This document shows, in pieces, positions 29,401-38,653 of a stretch of 64,000 nt of DNA; the stretch's first letter is position 1; every line of letters begins with the position of its first letter. The position numbers and the translations under genes are program-made. The notes under the pieces are model-generated. The model was not told where the DNA came from. It did no database searches and was given only the letters and a program-made list of their open reading frames with translations. The stretch lies in assembly GCA_019448385.1 (NCBI GenBank), contig JAGTXO010000048.1:124001-188000 (forward strand), read 5' to 3'. This stretch comes from Diacronema lutheri. Lineage: Eukaryota; Haptophyta; Pavlovophyceae; Pavlovales; Pavlovaceae.

Positions 29401-32400
29401 GCGCTGCGCGGCGTCAACGCCGAGCTGCTTGCGTGCGTCACCGCGCACACGCAGCAGCGGCAGCAGAGGCGCGCGCTCGATGGCTGGGGTGGCAGCACGG
29501 CTGCCAGCTCGCGCAACGCCGCCGCGCGCGTGGCTGGATCGAAGGCGGTTGTCGCGCGCGCGTGGGCATCGTGGGGGGCGCACATCGGCGGCCTGGTGCA
29601 GCGCGGCAAGGCACGCCGTGCGCGCGCGCTCGTCGCTGCGTGCTCGCTGTGGCGCGCAGAGGCGCGCAAATCGTCGGCACGTCTCGCGGCGCTCGGCGAC
29701 TTTGCGCGCGCGCGCACCGCCAAGGCCGCGCGAGCACCGCTTTACGGCTGGCGTGCGCGCTGCCAGGTGCGCCCGCGCTCCGCGCGTGAGCGCGCGCACC
29801 GGGCGCTCGCCCACTGGCGCAGCGCGACCGCGCTGCGCGCGCTGCGCGCGTGGCGGCCGCTCGGCGTGCGCCGCGTTGCGCTGCGCGCGCGCGCCGCGCC
29901 GGCCGGCCGCGCGCGGCTGCGCGCGGCGCTCGCGCGGTGGCGCGCGGCCCAGCGCGAGCGCCTCGGCGACGCGGCGGCGGCGCGTGCGCGCTCGGACGGC
30001 CGCACGGCCACAGCTGCGCTCCGCCGCTGGCGGCAGGTTGTGCGCCTCTCGCGCACGGCCGCGTCGCTCGAGCGCGCGATGCTGCTCGTCGCGCGGCGCA
30101 GCTCGTTTGCCGACTGGCGCGGTGTGAGCGGCGCGCGCGCGGCCATGGCTGTGGGGGCGCGCAGGTGGTATGTCACGCGAGTGGCGTGCGCGCTGCGGCA
30201 CTTGCGCGCGACTGCCCGCGCGGGTGCGGTGGCGGCAAGTCTGTCGGCGTGCGTGGCGCGTTGGCACGCGGGCCTCTCGGCGCGCGCGGTCGAGCAGTGG
30301 CGCACGTGCGTCGACCGCGTGCACTCTGCCGGCGCGGTCGCGGCGTCGAGCGCGCTCCATTGGCGGCAGCGCGCGGCCGGCCGCGCGCTGCGCGGCTGGC
30401 GCGCGCGCGCGCGCGAGTGGCTGCGTTGGCGCGCGGCGGCCGGCGCACTGGCGCCGCGCGCGGCCGGCCGCGGGCTGCGCGGCTGGCGCGCGTCCGCCGT
30501 CGACGCGGCGCGCGCGGCGCGGCTGCTGGCGCGAGGCGTGGGCGCGCTGCGCTCGCGGCTGCTCGGCCGGGCCGTGCGCCGGTGGGCCGAGGGCCGCGCG
30601 CGCCGAGTGCTCGCGCCCGCCGCCGCGCGCCCGCCGCACCGCGCGGCGCTCCGCGCGCTCGCGGCGTGGCGTGCCGCATCGCAGCGCGCGCTCGAGCTGC
30701 GTGCCGTGTCGCGCGCCGCCGCAGCGCGCAGCTCGTTCAAACTGGTCATCGCGGCGCACCGCAGCTGGCGGCGCGCATCGGCGCAGCTGCTCGCGCTGCG
30801 CCGGGCCGCTCGCAAAGTTGTTGCTCGGCACGCGTGGCTCGCGTGGACGCGCGCACGCGGCGTCCGTTTCACTTCTGGTCAGCGCGCTGCTGCTGCGCGG
30901 GCACCCGGCCCCCGCACGAGCGGTGCGTTCCGGCTGCTCGCCGCGCGCGCTGCGCTCGTCGGCGTCGGACGCGAGCACGCGGCGCTCTGCGCGCGCTTCT
31001 CGCACGCGCGGGCGATCGCGCTCGCCTTTGGCTCGCTCGTGCGCGCGACGGTGGCTGCTCTGCGGGCTCATCGGGTCGCAGCTGCCGTTCGTGCTCTCGT
31101 CGCGTCACGGCTGGCCCTGTGGCTGCGCGTGGCGCTCGATGCGGCAGCTCTGCGCCGCGTGCGCTCGGAGCTGCGCCGATTGACGACCGCCGCTGCGCAC
31201 GCGCGCACGCGCGCGCGCGCGTTCGTCGCGTGGGCGCGCGCGACGCTCGTGTCGCTGCAACGCGCGCGCACGCGCGCACGACGCACGGCGGTGGCGCTGC
31301 GCGGCGCGCTCGGCGTGTGGGCGCTCGGCGCTCGGCTGAGCGCGATGCGCACGCGCGCGCGAGCCGAGCGCTCGGCCGCGCCATGCGCTGCGCCGCTCGC
31401 CCTGTGGCGAGACGTTGCGCGGTACGGCGCGGTGCGCGCGCAGATCGGCACCCTCGCCACCGCGCGCGCGCAGTCCCGCGCGGCACAGAACGCGCTCGGC
31501 GCGTGGGCGCGTGCCACGCTCGACGCAATTCGCGCGGGTGGCGCGCCGCTCGTGGCGCGCCGCCGCGCCGCCACGCGCAGCGCCTTCACCTTTTGGGCAT
31601 CGGAGGTGAGGCTTGGTGCGCTGCGCGAGCAGGCGGAGAGCGCGCACCGGTTGGTCGGCGCGTGGCGCGCGTGGCTCGCGCGCCATCGCGCGCGCGTGCG
31701 TGGCGGGCGGCACGGCGAGGCCGGCGCGGTCGACGCGGCCAACGGTCCGGCGGCGGCGGCGGGCGCGGCGGCGGCGGTGTTCGCACGGCGTGCGGCGCTC
31801 GCGAGGTGGCGGCGGCGCGCGGAGCGGCCGCTGGCTCTCCTCGGCCTCGCCGCCGCCGCGCGCGCGCGCTCGGAGCTCGCGCGCGTGCACGCGCACTTTG
31901 CTCGCTGGGCGGCGTCAGGCTATGCGGCGCGCGCGCGCGCGCAGCGCGGCGCGTCCGACGGTCGCACGCTGCTCGCGCGGCCTGCGCTTGCCGCGTGGGC
32001 CGCAGAGGCGCGCCGCCGCGCGCTGCTCGCGCGCCGGCGGGCAGCGTTTGCGAGCGTCAACGCGTGCGCGCGCGCGATGCGACGCTGGTGCGCCGTGCGC
32101 GCGCACGCGCGCGTGCGCGTCGAGCTGCGCGCGAACGGCGCGGCGCGGTGGGCGGTCGCGGCAAGCGCCGCGTGGCTCGCCCGCTGGCGCGCGACGGCAG
32201 CGCAACGCGTGGTCGAGCGACCCTCGGCTGCGCGCTCGGCGTGCCGAAGGGCGCTCGTGCGGTGGCGCGGGCCGCGCGTTCCGAGCGCGGGCACGGCCGC
32301 GTCGGCCTTGGCTCCTGCCGCCACCGCAGCGGCTGCGAGCCGCGCCGCGCTGCGCGAGCGCTTCGGCCGCCTGGCGACGCACTCGCGCGCGCAGATCGTG

Positions 32401-33321
32401 GCGCTTGCATCGGCGGCCGCCGTGAGCGCGCGGCAGGAACTGCGCCTCTCTCACGCGGCGTTTGTGCGGTGGCGGCCGCGCGCGCCGGAGCCCGCCACGC
32501 CGCGCGCGCCGACTCGGCCGCCGCTGTCGCCCGGCCGCGCGAAGCGCGTGAGGTTGCGGAGCGCTCTGTCGCGCTTCGCCGAGTCCGCGCGCGTGCGCGC
32601 ACAGCTCGGCCGGGCGGCCGAGCGCGCGCGCGCGGACGCCGCGCGGCGAGGCCTGGCGCTGCTCGCCAGGGCCGCCGTCGCGCGGCGCGTGGCGCTCGCG
32701 CACGGCGAGCGTGCGGCGCGGCACGTGCGGCGCAATGTGGCCGCGCGTTGGCGGCGCTGGTGCGTTACGCGCGCGAGCGTCGCGCGGGCCGTGGCGCGCA
32801 CTCGCGTCGGCGTGCTCACGCGCGCGGCGGTGCGCGCGTGGCGGCTGCGCGCGCGCGTTGCGCGCCTCGGCGTCAAAGAGCTTCGCGCGAGCGACGCTCA
32901 CGCGGCGGTGGCGCTCGTCAAGCGCGCGCTGCCGGTGGCGATGCGCGCGTGGCGCGCCGAGCTGCTCGTGCGCGCGCACGGCGGGATTGAGCGGCAGGAG
33001 CTGCGCGCATACGCGCGGATGCGCGCCGTCGCAACTGTCGTGCGCCGTTGGGTTCGCGCCATCGTTGCCGTTGCAGCTGAGCGCGCGCTGCTGCCCGCGC
33101 GCGTGCGTCGACGCGACCCGCGCCCGCGAGCGCTGCGCCTGCTGGCGCTCGCGGCGCGCCACCGAGCCGTCGCAGTGACGCGGCTCGAGCAGCTGCGCCA
33201 GCTCGCGCGCCTCGTCGCGCTGGCGCGCGCACTCGGCGCGCTGCGGCTGCGGCTGGCGAAGCGGCGTGCTGGAGGAAGAGCGGGGACGGGTGAGGGGAGT
33301 GGAGTGCAGCAGGCCGCTTGA
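26482..33321 (+). CDS. Giant Sfi1-like repeat protein C (start unresolved)
   Basis: The frame is open from after TAG 26470 to TGA 33319-33321, about 2,280 codons. The Trp pattern (LRAWRDAARAAARRAR) begins near 26530, before the first in-frame ATG at 26704, so either an upstream exon is spliced in or the protein starts at 26704. A strong donor-like GTGAGT at 26482 and an ATG at 26433 hint at a short first exon, but I could not fix the acceptor. Units are more diverged than in genes A and B and lack the 372-bp module. Instead there is a ~1-kb internal direct duplication. Typical units read GRGLRGWRASAVDAARAARL. The last ~100 residues lose the strict pattern. About 70 units would fit. The role is inferred as for its neighbours: a centrin-binding or other helical scaffold. 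No other domain is visible. Confidence 0.55.
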   Translation: MSAVRVRVVRHTGRRLARVRPALRAWRDAARAAARRARAAASLLAAHFARAHAWWAIAALAFGQLRAATRGGHRMACTRAVGAWAARLAHARLEARSLALGRAVRSRRTLLAVRAWRRQAAHARRARARASLGAWREAAARRVVARASLAAWQSGASAHAVRLWRTRAAEMCAARRLRERALSATDVLLVASYVRAWLRACARARTPRAARRAAAGALAPRAAGRGLRGWRASAVDAARAARLLARGVGALRSRLLGRAVRRWAEGRARRVRPPAAARPPRALGALAAWRAASQRALELRAVSRAAAARGAARTLPGAFAAWRGVGGARALQRRALAHLGLRALSQGVVAWAGAHSRMAVARSLVAHAGRRWRSATMLRALRAWRPLGVRRVALRARAAPAGGARLRAALARWHAAQRKRLGDAAAAAARSDGRTATAAIRRWRQVVRLSRTAASLERAMLLVARRSSFADWRGVSGARAAMAVGARRWYVTRVACALRHLRATARAGAAAASLSACVARWYAGLSARALEQWRTCVDRVHSAGAVAASSALHWRQRAAGRGLRGWRARARERLRWRAAAGALAPRAAGRGLRGWRASAVDAARAARLLARGVGALRSRLLGRAVRRWAEGCARRAPPPAAARPPRRAARRALAAWRAASQRALELRAVSRAAAARSSFKLVIAAHRSWRRASAQLLALRRAARRRRDAARWAAILALRAHSALVSHGDRLVGRAHGRWATRSAASALARWAGMRRAPRALGRTLASEHSGRVGRGWLRWRETHAERARARAAATRATSRYVVASLVRGARAWAEAGAFSRALRSAALARRAGEAARALGEWRLMAARAFSAALDAQQLEHTSSLRRARGTWQRWCNGCAWRRSCPVVTLTAKRRLLGGAFALLRASATLRGLSAAQSAGCAQFAAARRRGSLLRAWVRGTVAHVVRRSTADMARAARRADARMALRLWVDVTALRGVNAELLACVTAHTQQRQQRRALDGWGGSTAASSRNAAARVAGSKAVVARAWASWGAHIGGLVQRGKARRARALVAACSLWRAEARKSSARLAALGDFARARTAKAARAPLYGWRARCQVRPRSARERAHRALAHWRSATALRALRAWRPLGVRRVALRARAAPAGRARLRAALARWRAAQRERLGDAAAARARSDGRTATAALRRWRQVVRLSRTAASLERAMLLVARRSSFADWRGVSGARAAMAVGARRWYVTRVACALRHLRATARAGAVAASLSACVARWHAGLSARAVEQWRTCVDRVHSAGAVAASSALHWRQRAAGRALRGWRARAREWLRWRAAAGALAPRAAGRGLRGWRASAVDAARAARLLARGVGALRSRLLGRAVRRWAEGRARRVLAPAAARPPHRAALRALAAWRAASQRALELRAVSRAAAARSSFKLVIAAHRSWRRASAQLLALRRAARKVVARHAWLAWTRARGVRFTSGQRAAAARAPGPRTSGAFRLLAARAALVGVGREHAALCARFSHARAIALAFGSLVRATVAALRAHRVAAAVRALVASRLALWLRVALDAAALRRVRSELRRLTTAAAHARTRARAFVAWARATLVSLQRARTRARRTAVALRGALGVWALGARLSAMRTRARAERSAAPCAAPLALWRDVARYGAVRAQIGTLATARAQSRAAQNALGAWARATLDAIRAGGAPLVARRRAATRSAFTFWASEVRLGALREQAESAHRLVGAWRAWLARHRARVRGGRHGEAGAVDAANGPAAAAGAAAAVFARRAALARWRRRAERPLALLGLAAAARARSELARVHAHFARWAASGYAARARAQRGASDGRTLLARPALAAWAAEARRRALLARRRAAFASVNACARAMRRWCAVRAHARVRVELRANGAARWAVAASAAWLARWRATAAQRVVERPSAARSACRRALVRWRGPRVPSAGTAASALAPAATAAAASRAALRERFGRLATHSRAQIVALASAAAVSARQELRLSHAAFVRWRPRAPEPATPRAPTRPPLSPGRAKRVRLRSALSRFAESARVRAQLGRAAERARADAARRGLALLARAAVARRVALAHGERAARHVRRNVAARWRRWCVTRASVARAVARTRVGVLTRAAVRAWRLRARVARLGVKELRASDAHAAVALVKRALPVAMRAWRAELLVRAHGGIERQELRAYARMRAVATVVRRWVRAIVAVAAERALLPARVRRRDPRPRALRLLALAARHRAVAVTRLEQLRQLARLVALARALGALRLRLAKRRAGGRAGTGEGSGVQQAA
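27593..28593 (+). repeat. ~1-kb direct duplication, copy 1
   Basis: This segment matches 29813-30813 with a constant 2,220-bp offset and no length change, from agcgcgacc (27601 and 29821) to ccgggccgct (28581 and 30801). It encodes about 333 residues of Trp units. An internal ~180-bp part (GALAPRAAGRGLRGW) occurs a further time near 27111-27290. Confidence 0.85.
29813..30813 (+). repeat. ~1-kb direct duplication, copy 2
   Basis: Second copy of the 27593-28593 segment, with a few substitutions only. The two copies diverge abruptly after ccgggccgctcgc. Confidence 0.85.
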
Positions 33322-33400
33322 CGTCCTCGTCTCCGAAATGGAGTGTCTGTTCGGGGTCGAATCCGACTCACGCAGACGGTGACACGACAAGTGAGTGAGC

Positions 33401-33982
33401 ATGCGACATTCCCATCCTGGGCCGCCATCGTGCGCGCCCTGGCGGCCGGCCATCTCGAGCGCTGGAGAGATGGTGGATGTCGTGCCAAGCCACGCGGCGA
33501 GCTACATGAGCCCGCAGTACGTTCAAATGCGCACAGCGTCGGGGCGCATCTACCGAATGCCCGTGGTGGGCGGTGCGGCGCCCGGCGATCGGCTGCGGGC
33601 AAGGAGCGCGGCCGGTGCGCAAGGCGACGCGCACAAGCGCTCGGCGCCGCTCGCACCGCGCGGACCGCAGGAAGCCTCGCCCGCTGACGCGACGATGTGT
33701 GAGCGAGAGACGCCCATCGCGGCTGTTCGCGCGTCGGCGTTGCAGGCGCACGCCCAGGCAGCCACCCGCCCGAGCTCGGACGCGCAGACGCGCGCGCGCA
33801 TTAGGCCGGGCGCGCGCGTGGCGGTGGTGCAAAAGGAGCACCAGCCCACGGGCGAGCTCACCACAGGGGTCGTCTCGCAGATCCTAACCGGCAGCGCGCA
33901 CCACCCGCGCGGCGTGAAGGTTCGCCTCGTCTCGGGCCTCGTCGGCCGCGTGCAGCGCGTGCTGCCCGGTGGTCAGGACTGA
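33401..33982 (+). CDS. YwbE-like (DUF2196) protein with N-terminal extension
   Basis: 193 residues from ATG 33401. Later in-frame ATGs near 33470 and 33508 are possible starts. The last ~60 residues match the small bacterial YwbE/DUF2196 family: IRPGARVAVVQKEHQ, TGELTTGVVSQIL, HPRGVKVRLVSGLVGRVQ. This family is usually only 60-70 residues and its function is not established; the fold is probably a small beta-barrel of the nucleic-acid- or ribosome-binding type (inference). The ~130-residue N-terminal part is low complexity and could hold a targeting sequence, but it has no clear signal peptide. The gene is on the + strand, about 80 nt after giant gene C and convergent with the BAH gene. Confidence 0.7.
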   Translation: MRHSHPGPPSCAPWRPAISSAGEMVDVVPSHAASYMSPQYVQMRTASGRIYRMPVVGGAAPGDRLRARSAAGAQGDAHKRSAPLAPRGPQEASPADATMCERETPIAAVRASALQAHAQAATRPSSDAQTRARIRPGARVAVVQKEHQPTGELTTGVVSQILTGSAHHPRGVKVRLVSGLVGRVQRVLPGGQD

Positions 33983-34138
33983 TGGCAGATCTGAAGAATG
34001 CTGGCGCGCACTCGTGCCAGGCGGCCTGAAGGCCACCTCGCGCGCGGCCAGTCGCCCACGCCTCGGCCGGCGCGCGCGCGCGCGCCGCTCGCGGCCGTGC
34101 GACTTTCTGCGGCCCCAGTCACGGTCATGCGCATCGCC

Positions 34139-35250
34139 TCAGTGCCCCGCTTTGCAGCCCGAGGCGGCGGCCGTGGCGGGGGCCGCGCCGATGCGCATGA
34201 CCTGATCCTTCACGAGCTTGACGAGCGAGCGCACCTCGTCCACGCGTTGCGCGACGTCCTGGCGGTTGCGCTCCACCTTGTCGGCAAGCTTCTGCAGCGC
34301 GCGCTGCGCCTCGGTGTCCTCCTCTGCGCGCGAGGGTGTAGAGCCGCCTGCCCTCCCGCCCTGCTCGGCACGCTTGCCCCTGCGCATCGGCGCAGCAGCG
34401 CGGTCCCGCGGTGTGCCTCAGCGATCGTGCCGCGCGGGCCGGCGCCAGCGCCGCGCGGAGCTTCGGCGCGCGCGCGCGCGAGCGCGCGCCTCTTCGCGGG
34501 CGGCTCGGTCGAGTCCGCCGCCGCGCCGCGCGAAGCGTCCGGCTCGTCGGTCGCGATGGCCGGCGCAGCGTCGGCGCCGGTGAGGCAGTTGCCCGCGTGC
34601 GGCGCGTGCAAACCAAATCGGCCCGTCTGCGGCTCGTACGTGCGCTTGTAGAAGAAGGTGTCGGGCTGCTCGAACACGGCCTTGTTGATCCGATCGGCCT
34701 CGCGCAAGTGGTAGACGGTTACTTTCCTGATGCGGCGTGGCGCGGGGTGGTGGAGTGGCGAGGCGCGGAGCGGGCGTGGGCGGCGGGACCGGCCGGCGCC
34801 GAGCGACGCCGAGCGCGCGGCGCTCAGCAGCGGCGACGCGCACCGCTCGATCGCCGCGGCGGGGCTGTCGTCGCTCGTGTGCGAGAGGAAGAGCTCGCGC
34901 AGGTGGTACGGCGGCTGGTCGGATGGTTGCTCGAGGTGCACCGAGCGCCAAAACCAGCGCGTGGTGACCATCCGCTCGCCGTCGGCGTCTTCGAACAGGC
35001 GCGTGATCAGCCCGATCTCGCACGGCATCCCGACCTCCTCGGGGTGCAGGTAGACCTGGTCGCCAAGCGAGATCGTCTGGCCGTACACGCTGATCGACAC
35101 ATAGTCGCTCACCGGCTGCTCCGCGCCGTCGACAAGCCGCGTGCCGGGCTTGGGCTCGCCCAAGCAAGTGAGCGACTCCTCACCCTCCGCGGGCATGCGC
35201 ACGAGCATGCCGTTGCCATCGATATTTTCGAGCTGCGGCGGCCCTTCCAT
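34139..35250 (-). CDS. BAH-domain chromatin protein
   Basis: ATG at 35250 (MEGPPQLENIDGNGMLV). A bromo-adjacent homology domain is clear: ISLGDQVYLHPEEVG, CEIGLITRLFEDADGE, TTRWFWRSVHLE, HLRELFLSHTSDDSPAAAI, KVTVYHLREAD, DTFFYKRTYEPQTGRF. An intron at 34727-34843 (GTGCGC...CATCAG, 117 nt) interrupts the domain. Removing it joins AAAIER to KVTVYHL, as in other BAH domains; unspliced it reads through in frame. The C-terminus must change frame: the final exon encodes EEDTEAQRALQKLADKVERN and a coiled coil ending at TGA 34141-34139. A GC-AG intron between about 34500 and 34326 is my best guess for that join. BAH proteins of this class read histone marks or sit in origin and silencing complexes. 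It is divergent from KAP3 with 115 nt between start codons. Confidence 0.75.
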
Positions 35251-35365
35251 CGCTCGCCGAGGCCGAGTGTGCAAACTGCAAAGCCGCGAGCAGCGGTCCG
35301 GTGAAGGGCGGGGGTGCAACGGCCGCGCGCAGCACACGGCCGCGCGCGCGCGCGGCCAGGCAGCG

Positions 35366-38279
35366 ATGGATGGTGCGAATGCGCGATTCATGAAGCGCAA
35401 GGTGAAGACGGGCTCGATCGAGGTGGACGCCGAAAGTGCGCGCCGGACGCGCCGCGCGCGCGCGCGCAAGCGCGGCCGACCGGCGCACGCCGCTCAACGG
35501 GCGCCGCCGCCGCGCTCGTGCGGTGCCCTTGCCGCGCAGCGTGCACCCTAATCGTCAACTACGAGGTCGAGGCGACGGTACTCGGCGACATGGGTGAGCC
35601 TATCGTCGCCGAGCGCAAGTCCAACCAGAAGCTGATCAGGCTGAAGGCCCTCGACGAGAACACGGACGTCGGCCGGCTCGTCGACGAGATCCTCGACAAG
35701 TGCAAGCTAATCCACGAGTCGAAGCGCGCGCTGGTAGAGGGGCTGCTCGTCGACTTGCAGCGCCAGCAGCAGCACGGCGCGCGCGCCGGCGGGGCGCGTC
35801 GTTCGCGCGAGCGCGTCGACGGCGCGGGCAGCGGGGGCGTGCAGGGCGGCGAGCCGGGCGACAGCGGCGGTGAGGTCGCGAGCCTCGACCGGCTTGGCAC
35901 CTACATCGACGCATGCTACGAGGGGGTGGAGCACGCGATCGTCGCAACCGGCCAGCTGCTCCAGCTTGCGCGCGAGCCCGCGCAGCTCGAGCCGCTCGTG
36001 AACGACGACCGTCTGCTCGGGTGCGTCACGCGTTTGCTCAACGACGAGGGGCGGCGGTCGGCTGACCTCGCGATCAACATCGTGTCGGTGCTGTACGCGC
36101 TCTCGGCGTACTCCGACTTCCACGCGGCGCTGCTCGAGTTCAAGGTCGGCTCGCTCGTGATGGATGTTGTCGATCTCGAGATCAAGCGCCACGCGCTGCG
36201 CGAGCGCGAGCGCGCGTCGGCGCCGCCCGACACGGGCGCGTCCGCCGCCGACGAGGCGCGGCGCGACAAGCTGCGCCTCAAGAAGCAGGAGCGGCTGCTC
36301 TACGTGTGCTGCCACGTGCTGCTCAACCTGGCGGAGGACATCAACACCGAGCGCAAGATGTGCAACCACGGCCTGCTGCCAATGCTCACTGCACTGCTCT
36401 CGCGGCACAATGGCGATCTGCTCCTCCTTGCGCTCGCCTTCTTGCGCAAGCTCTCCATCTTTGGCGAGAACGCGGACGAGATGGCGCGTGCGCGGCTGGC
36501 GGACAAGCTGATCGCCTTCGTGCCCAACAAGCACGAGGGCGTGCTCGAGCAGGTCCTACACCTCGCGTACAACCTCGCCTTCCACCCAAAGTGCGCCGCG
36601 CAGCTCGGCGCCGCCGGCCTGTCGGCTAAGCTGCTCGCGCTCCTGCGCCGCGGCCGGCACCGGCTGCTCGCCGTGCGGCTGCTGTACATGCTCTCGGCGC
36701 GCGACGACGAGAAGGCGAAGATGATCCCGTCCGTGCCGATGCTCGTCGGCACCGTCATCAACACGCCCGACCCGTCGCTCGTGCCGCCGGAGGTGCTCGC
36801 GCTGCTCGTCAACCTGTGCGCCAACGCGGACGCCGCGCGCGCGTGCGCGACGGCGCGCGGTGCGCTGCGCGGGCTCGTCGCGCTCGGCGTGCGCGGGCAG
36901 CACGTGCTCGCGCTCAAGCTGCTGCGCAACCTCGCGCTGCACCCGCGCGAGGAGCATTGCGAGGAGCTCGCGCGAACGTACGCGGCCGACGTGCTCGAGC
37001 TCGCGCACTCGGCGCTCGTGCCCGACGTGCAGCTCGAGGCGCTCGGCCTGCTCGCCGACCTGCCGCTGCAGTGCGTCGACGAGCTGCCCGAGCTCCTCGC
37101 GAGCAGCGGCGCGCTCGAACTCGCCGCGCAAACCCTCGGCCCGCGCGCCGCCGCCGAGGGCGACGCGGTGCTCGAAGCCGTGCGCTTCGTCGGCGCGTGC
37201 GCAGCGCACGCGGGCTGCGCGCCGATCCTCGCGCGCTCGGGCCGGCTGCTGCCCGCGCTGCTCGACGTGCTCTCCGCCCAGCAGGATGACGACGAGATCG
37301 TCCTCGCCGCCGTCCACGCCTTCTACCGGCTGCTCTGCGCCGAGGTAGGGCATTGACTGGCGCGGCGTCGCGCGCGCGCGCCGCGCCCGCACGCGCGCCC
37401 ACGCGCGCGCGATCACGACGCCTCGCCCCGCCCCGCCGTGCCGCGCCGTTCGGCAGGAGGCGCGCGAATGGCTTCTCTCCGAAAGCCAGCTCGTCAGCCA
37501 GCTGCTCGAGCTGCTGTCGGACAAGTGCGCGCCGGTCAGGTCGATCGCCTCGTCCGCGCTCGACATCGTCGCGCAGCACGATGCGAGCGGTGAATGGGTC
37601 GCGCTGATCCGGCAGCGCAAGTTCACCTCGCACAACCACGAGTGGCTCGAGGCCGTGCAGGAGGACGACCTCGAGCGCTACCAGGCGCGCGCCGCGCGCG
37701 GGCGCGCCGTGCGGGCGTGCCGTGCGTGCGAGCGCCCCAGGCGTGCACAGCGCCCCAGGCGTGCACAGCGCCCCAGGCGTGCACAGCGCCCCAGGCGTGC
37801 ACAGCGCCCCAGGACAGCGCCCCAGGCGTGCACAGCGCCCCAGGCGTGCACAGCGCCCCAGGCGTGCACCCTCTCGCGCCGAAGCGCCCGACCGCCGACG
37901 CGCGACCGTCCGCCCCGCCGCGCAGGAGGCGATGGCCATCAACCAGGCGCTCGGCACGGCGGCCGTCGCCGTGCACGACGTCTCCGAGCTCGACGACGAC
38001 GCGTTTGACGGCGCGCTCCATCACGGCGAGCTGTCGCGCGCGCGCGTCGAGTATGACGGCGGTGGCGGGTACGCCGAGCCGTACGGCGCCGAGTATGGGC
38101 TCGACGCGCGCGCGCCGGGCGAGCTCGCCTCATCGGCGCACGCGTTTGGCGCGCTCTCGGACGAGGCCTACCTCGGTATGGGCGGCGAGGAGGCGTCGTA
38201 CGAGGAGGGCGAGGAGGACGACGACGAGGGCGATGACGACGAGGAGATCGACGCCGGCGAGCTTGAGCGGGCACGCTAG
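35366..38279 (+). CDS. KAP3: Kinesin-associated protein 3 (KAP3), kinesin-II accessory subunit
   Basis: Four exons reconstructed: 35366-35435, 35540-37344, 37457-37708 and 37926-38279, about 826 residues (animal KAP3 is ~790). Exon 1 encodes MDGANARFMKRKVKTGSIEV, like the animal N-terminus. Exon 2 starts LIVNYEVEATVLGDMGEP and carries the KAP domain and armadillo repeats (YVCCHVLLNLAEDINTERKM, LALAFLRKLSIFGENADEM). Exon 3 gives LDIVAQHDASGEWVALIRQR and HNHEWLEAV. Exon 4 is the acidic tail ending EEIDAGELERAR. Introns are GTGCGC..CAG, GTAGGG..CAG and GTGCGG..CAG, and all keep phase. KAP3 links the two motor subunits of heterotrimeric kinesin-II to cargo and is needed for anterograde intraflagellar transport, so the organism is expected to build flagella. 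Exon 3's exact 3' end could also be after CAG 37684 (GC donor). Confidence 0.9.
37732..37870 (+). repeat. 18-bp minisatellite inside KAP3 intron 3
   Basis: About seven copies of the 18-bp unit GCGTGCACAGCGCCCCAG plus one shortened copy. Each unit holds CAG acceptor-like triplets and a GTGCAC donor-like hexamer. The array lies wholly inside the intron 37709-37925. Confidence 0.85.
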
Positions 38280-38653
38280 TGGCCCCCTGAGCCGTCCCCT
38301 GAGCCGTCCCCTGAGCCGTCCCCTGAGCGGTCAGGACGAGGAGATCGACGCCGGCGAGCTCAAGCCGCCAGCTAGCACGGTTGCACGGTCGTCAACCACA
38401 AGCACATTCACGGCGCACATGCCTGCATTGCCGCGCAACAAGCAGCGGCTGCGCGCGCCTTGAGCAGCGCCAGCTGCCGTACATCTGGCGCGCCTCGTGT
38501 AGCGCTCGTGCAGCGCTTGCAGCACGAGGCGCGCACCGGCAACTCGGGCATCAGAGCATCAGAGCGCATTTTCAAACCTTTCCCGAGGATTTCCGATTTT
38601 CCCGGGGCGGGCCCATATATTCTTGCGAGGCGCGGAACGACGGGCCGCGCGCC
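38280..38653 (+). repeat. KAP3-Misato intergenic region: 12-bp repeats and duplicated KAP3 end
   Basis: Four copies of the 12-mer GAGCCGTCCCCT (38289-38330) follow the KAP3 stop. Then about 26 bp encoding DEEIDAGEL of the KAP3 tail are repeated at 38335-38360 behind a CAG (38332-38334), and this copy continues into a different tail (KPPASTVARSS...). The rest to the Misato start shows only a TATA-like site. Confidence 0.7.
38614..38621 (+). promoter_or_regulatory. TATA-like box of the Misato gene
   Basis: CATATATT stands alone in GC-rich DNA 33-40 nt before the ATG at 38654, which would imply a very short 5' leader. Confidence 0.4.

Noticed and set aside
1-33321. Giant virus or phage origin of the large repeat genes
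   Set aside because: Flanking genes are intron-containing eukaryotic housekeeping genes. No capsid, polymerase or packaging genes are seen.
33340-33380. tRNA-like B box (GGGTCGAATCC) and a small stem-loop
   Set aside because: No 7-bp acceptor stem, D-arm or proper anticodon arm could be drawn around it.
37732-37870. CRISPR-like array of short repeats
   Set aside because: The units are contiguous with no unique spacers, lie inside a eukaryotic intron, and no cas genes are present.
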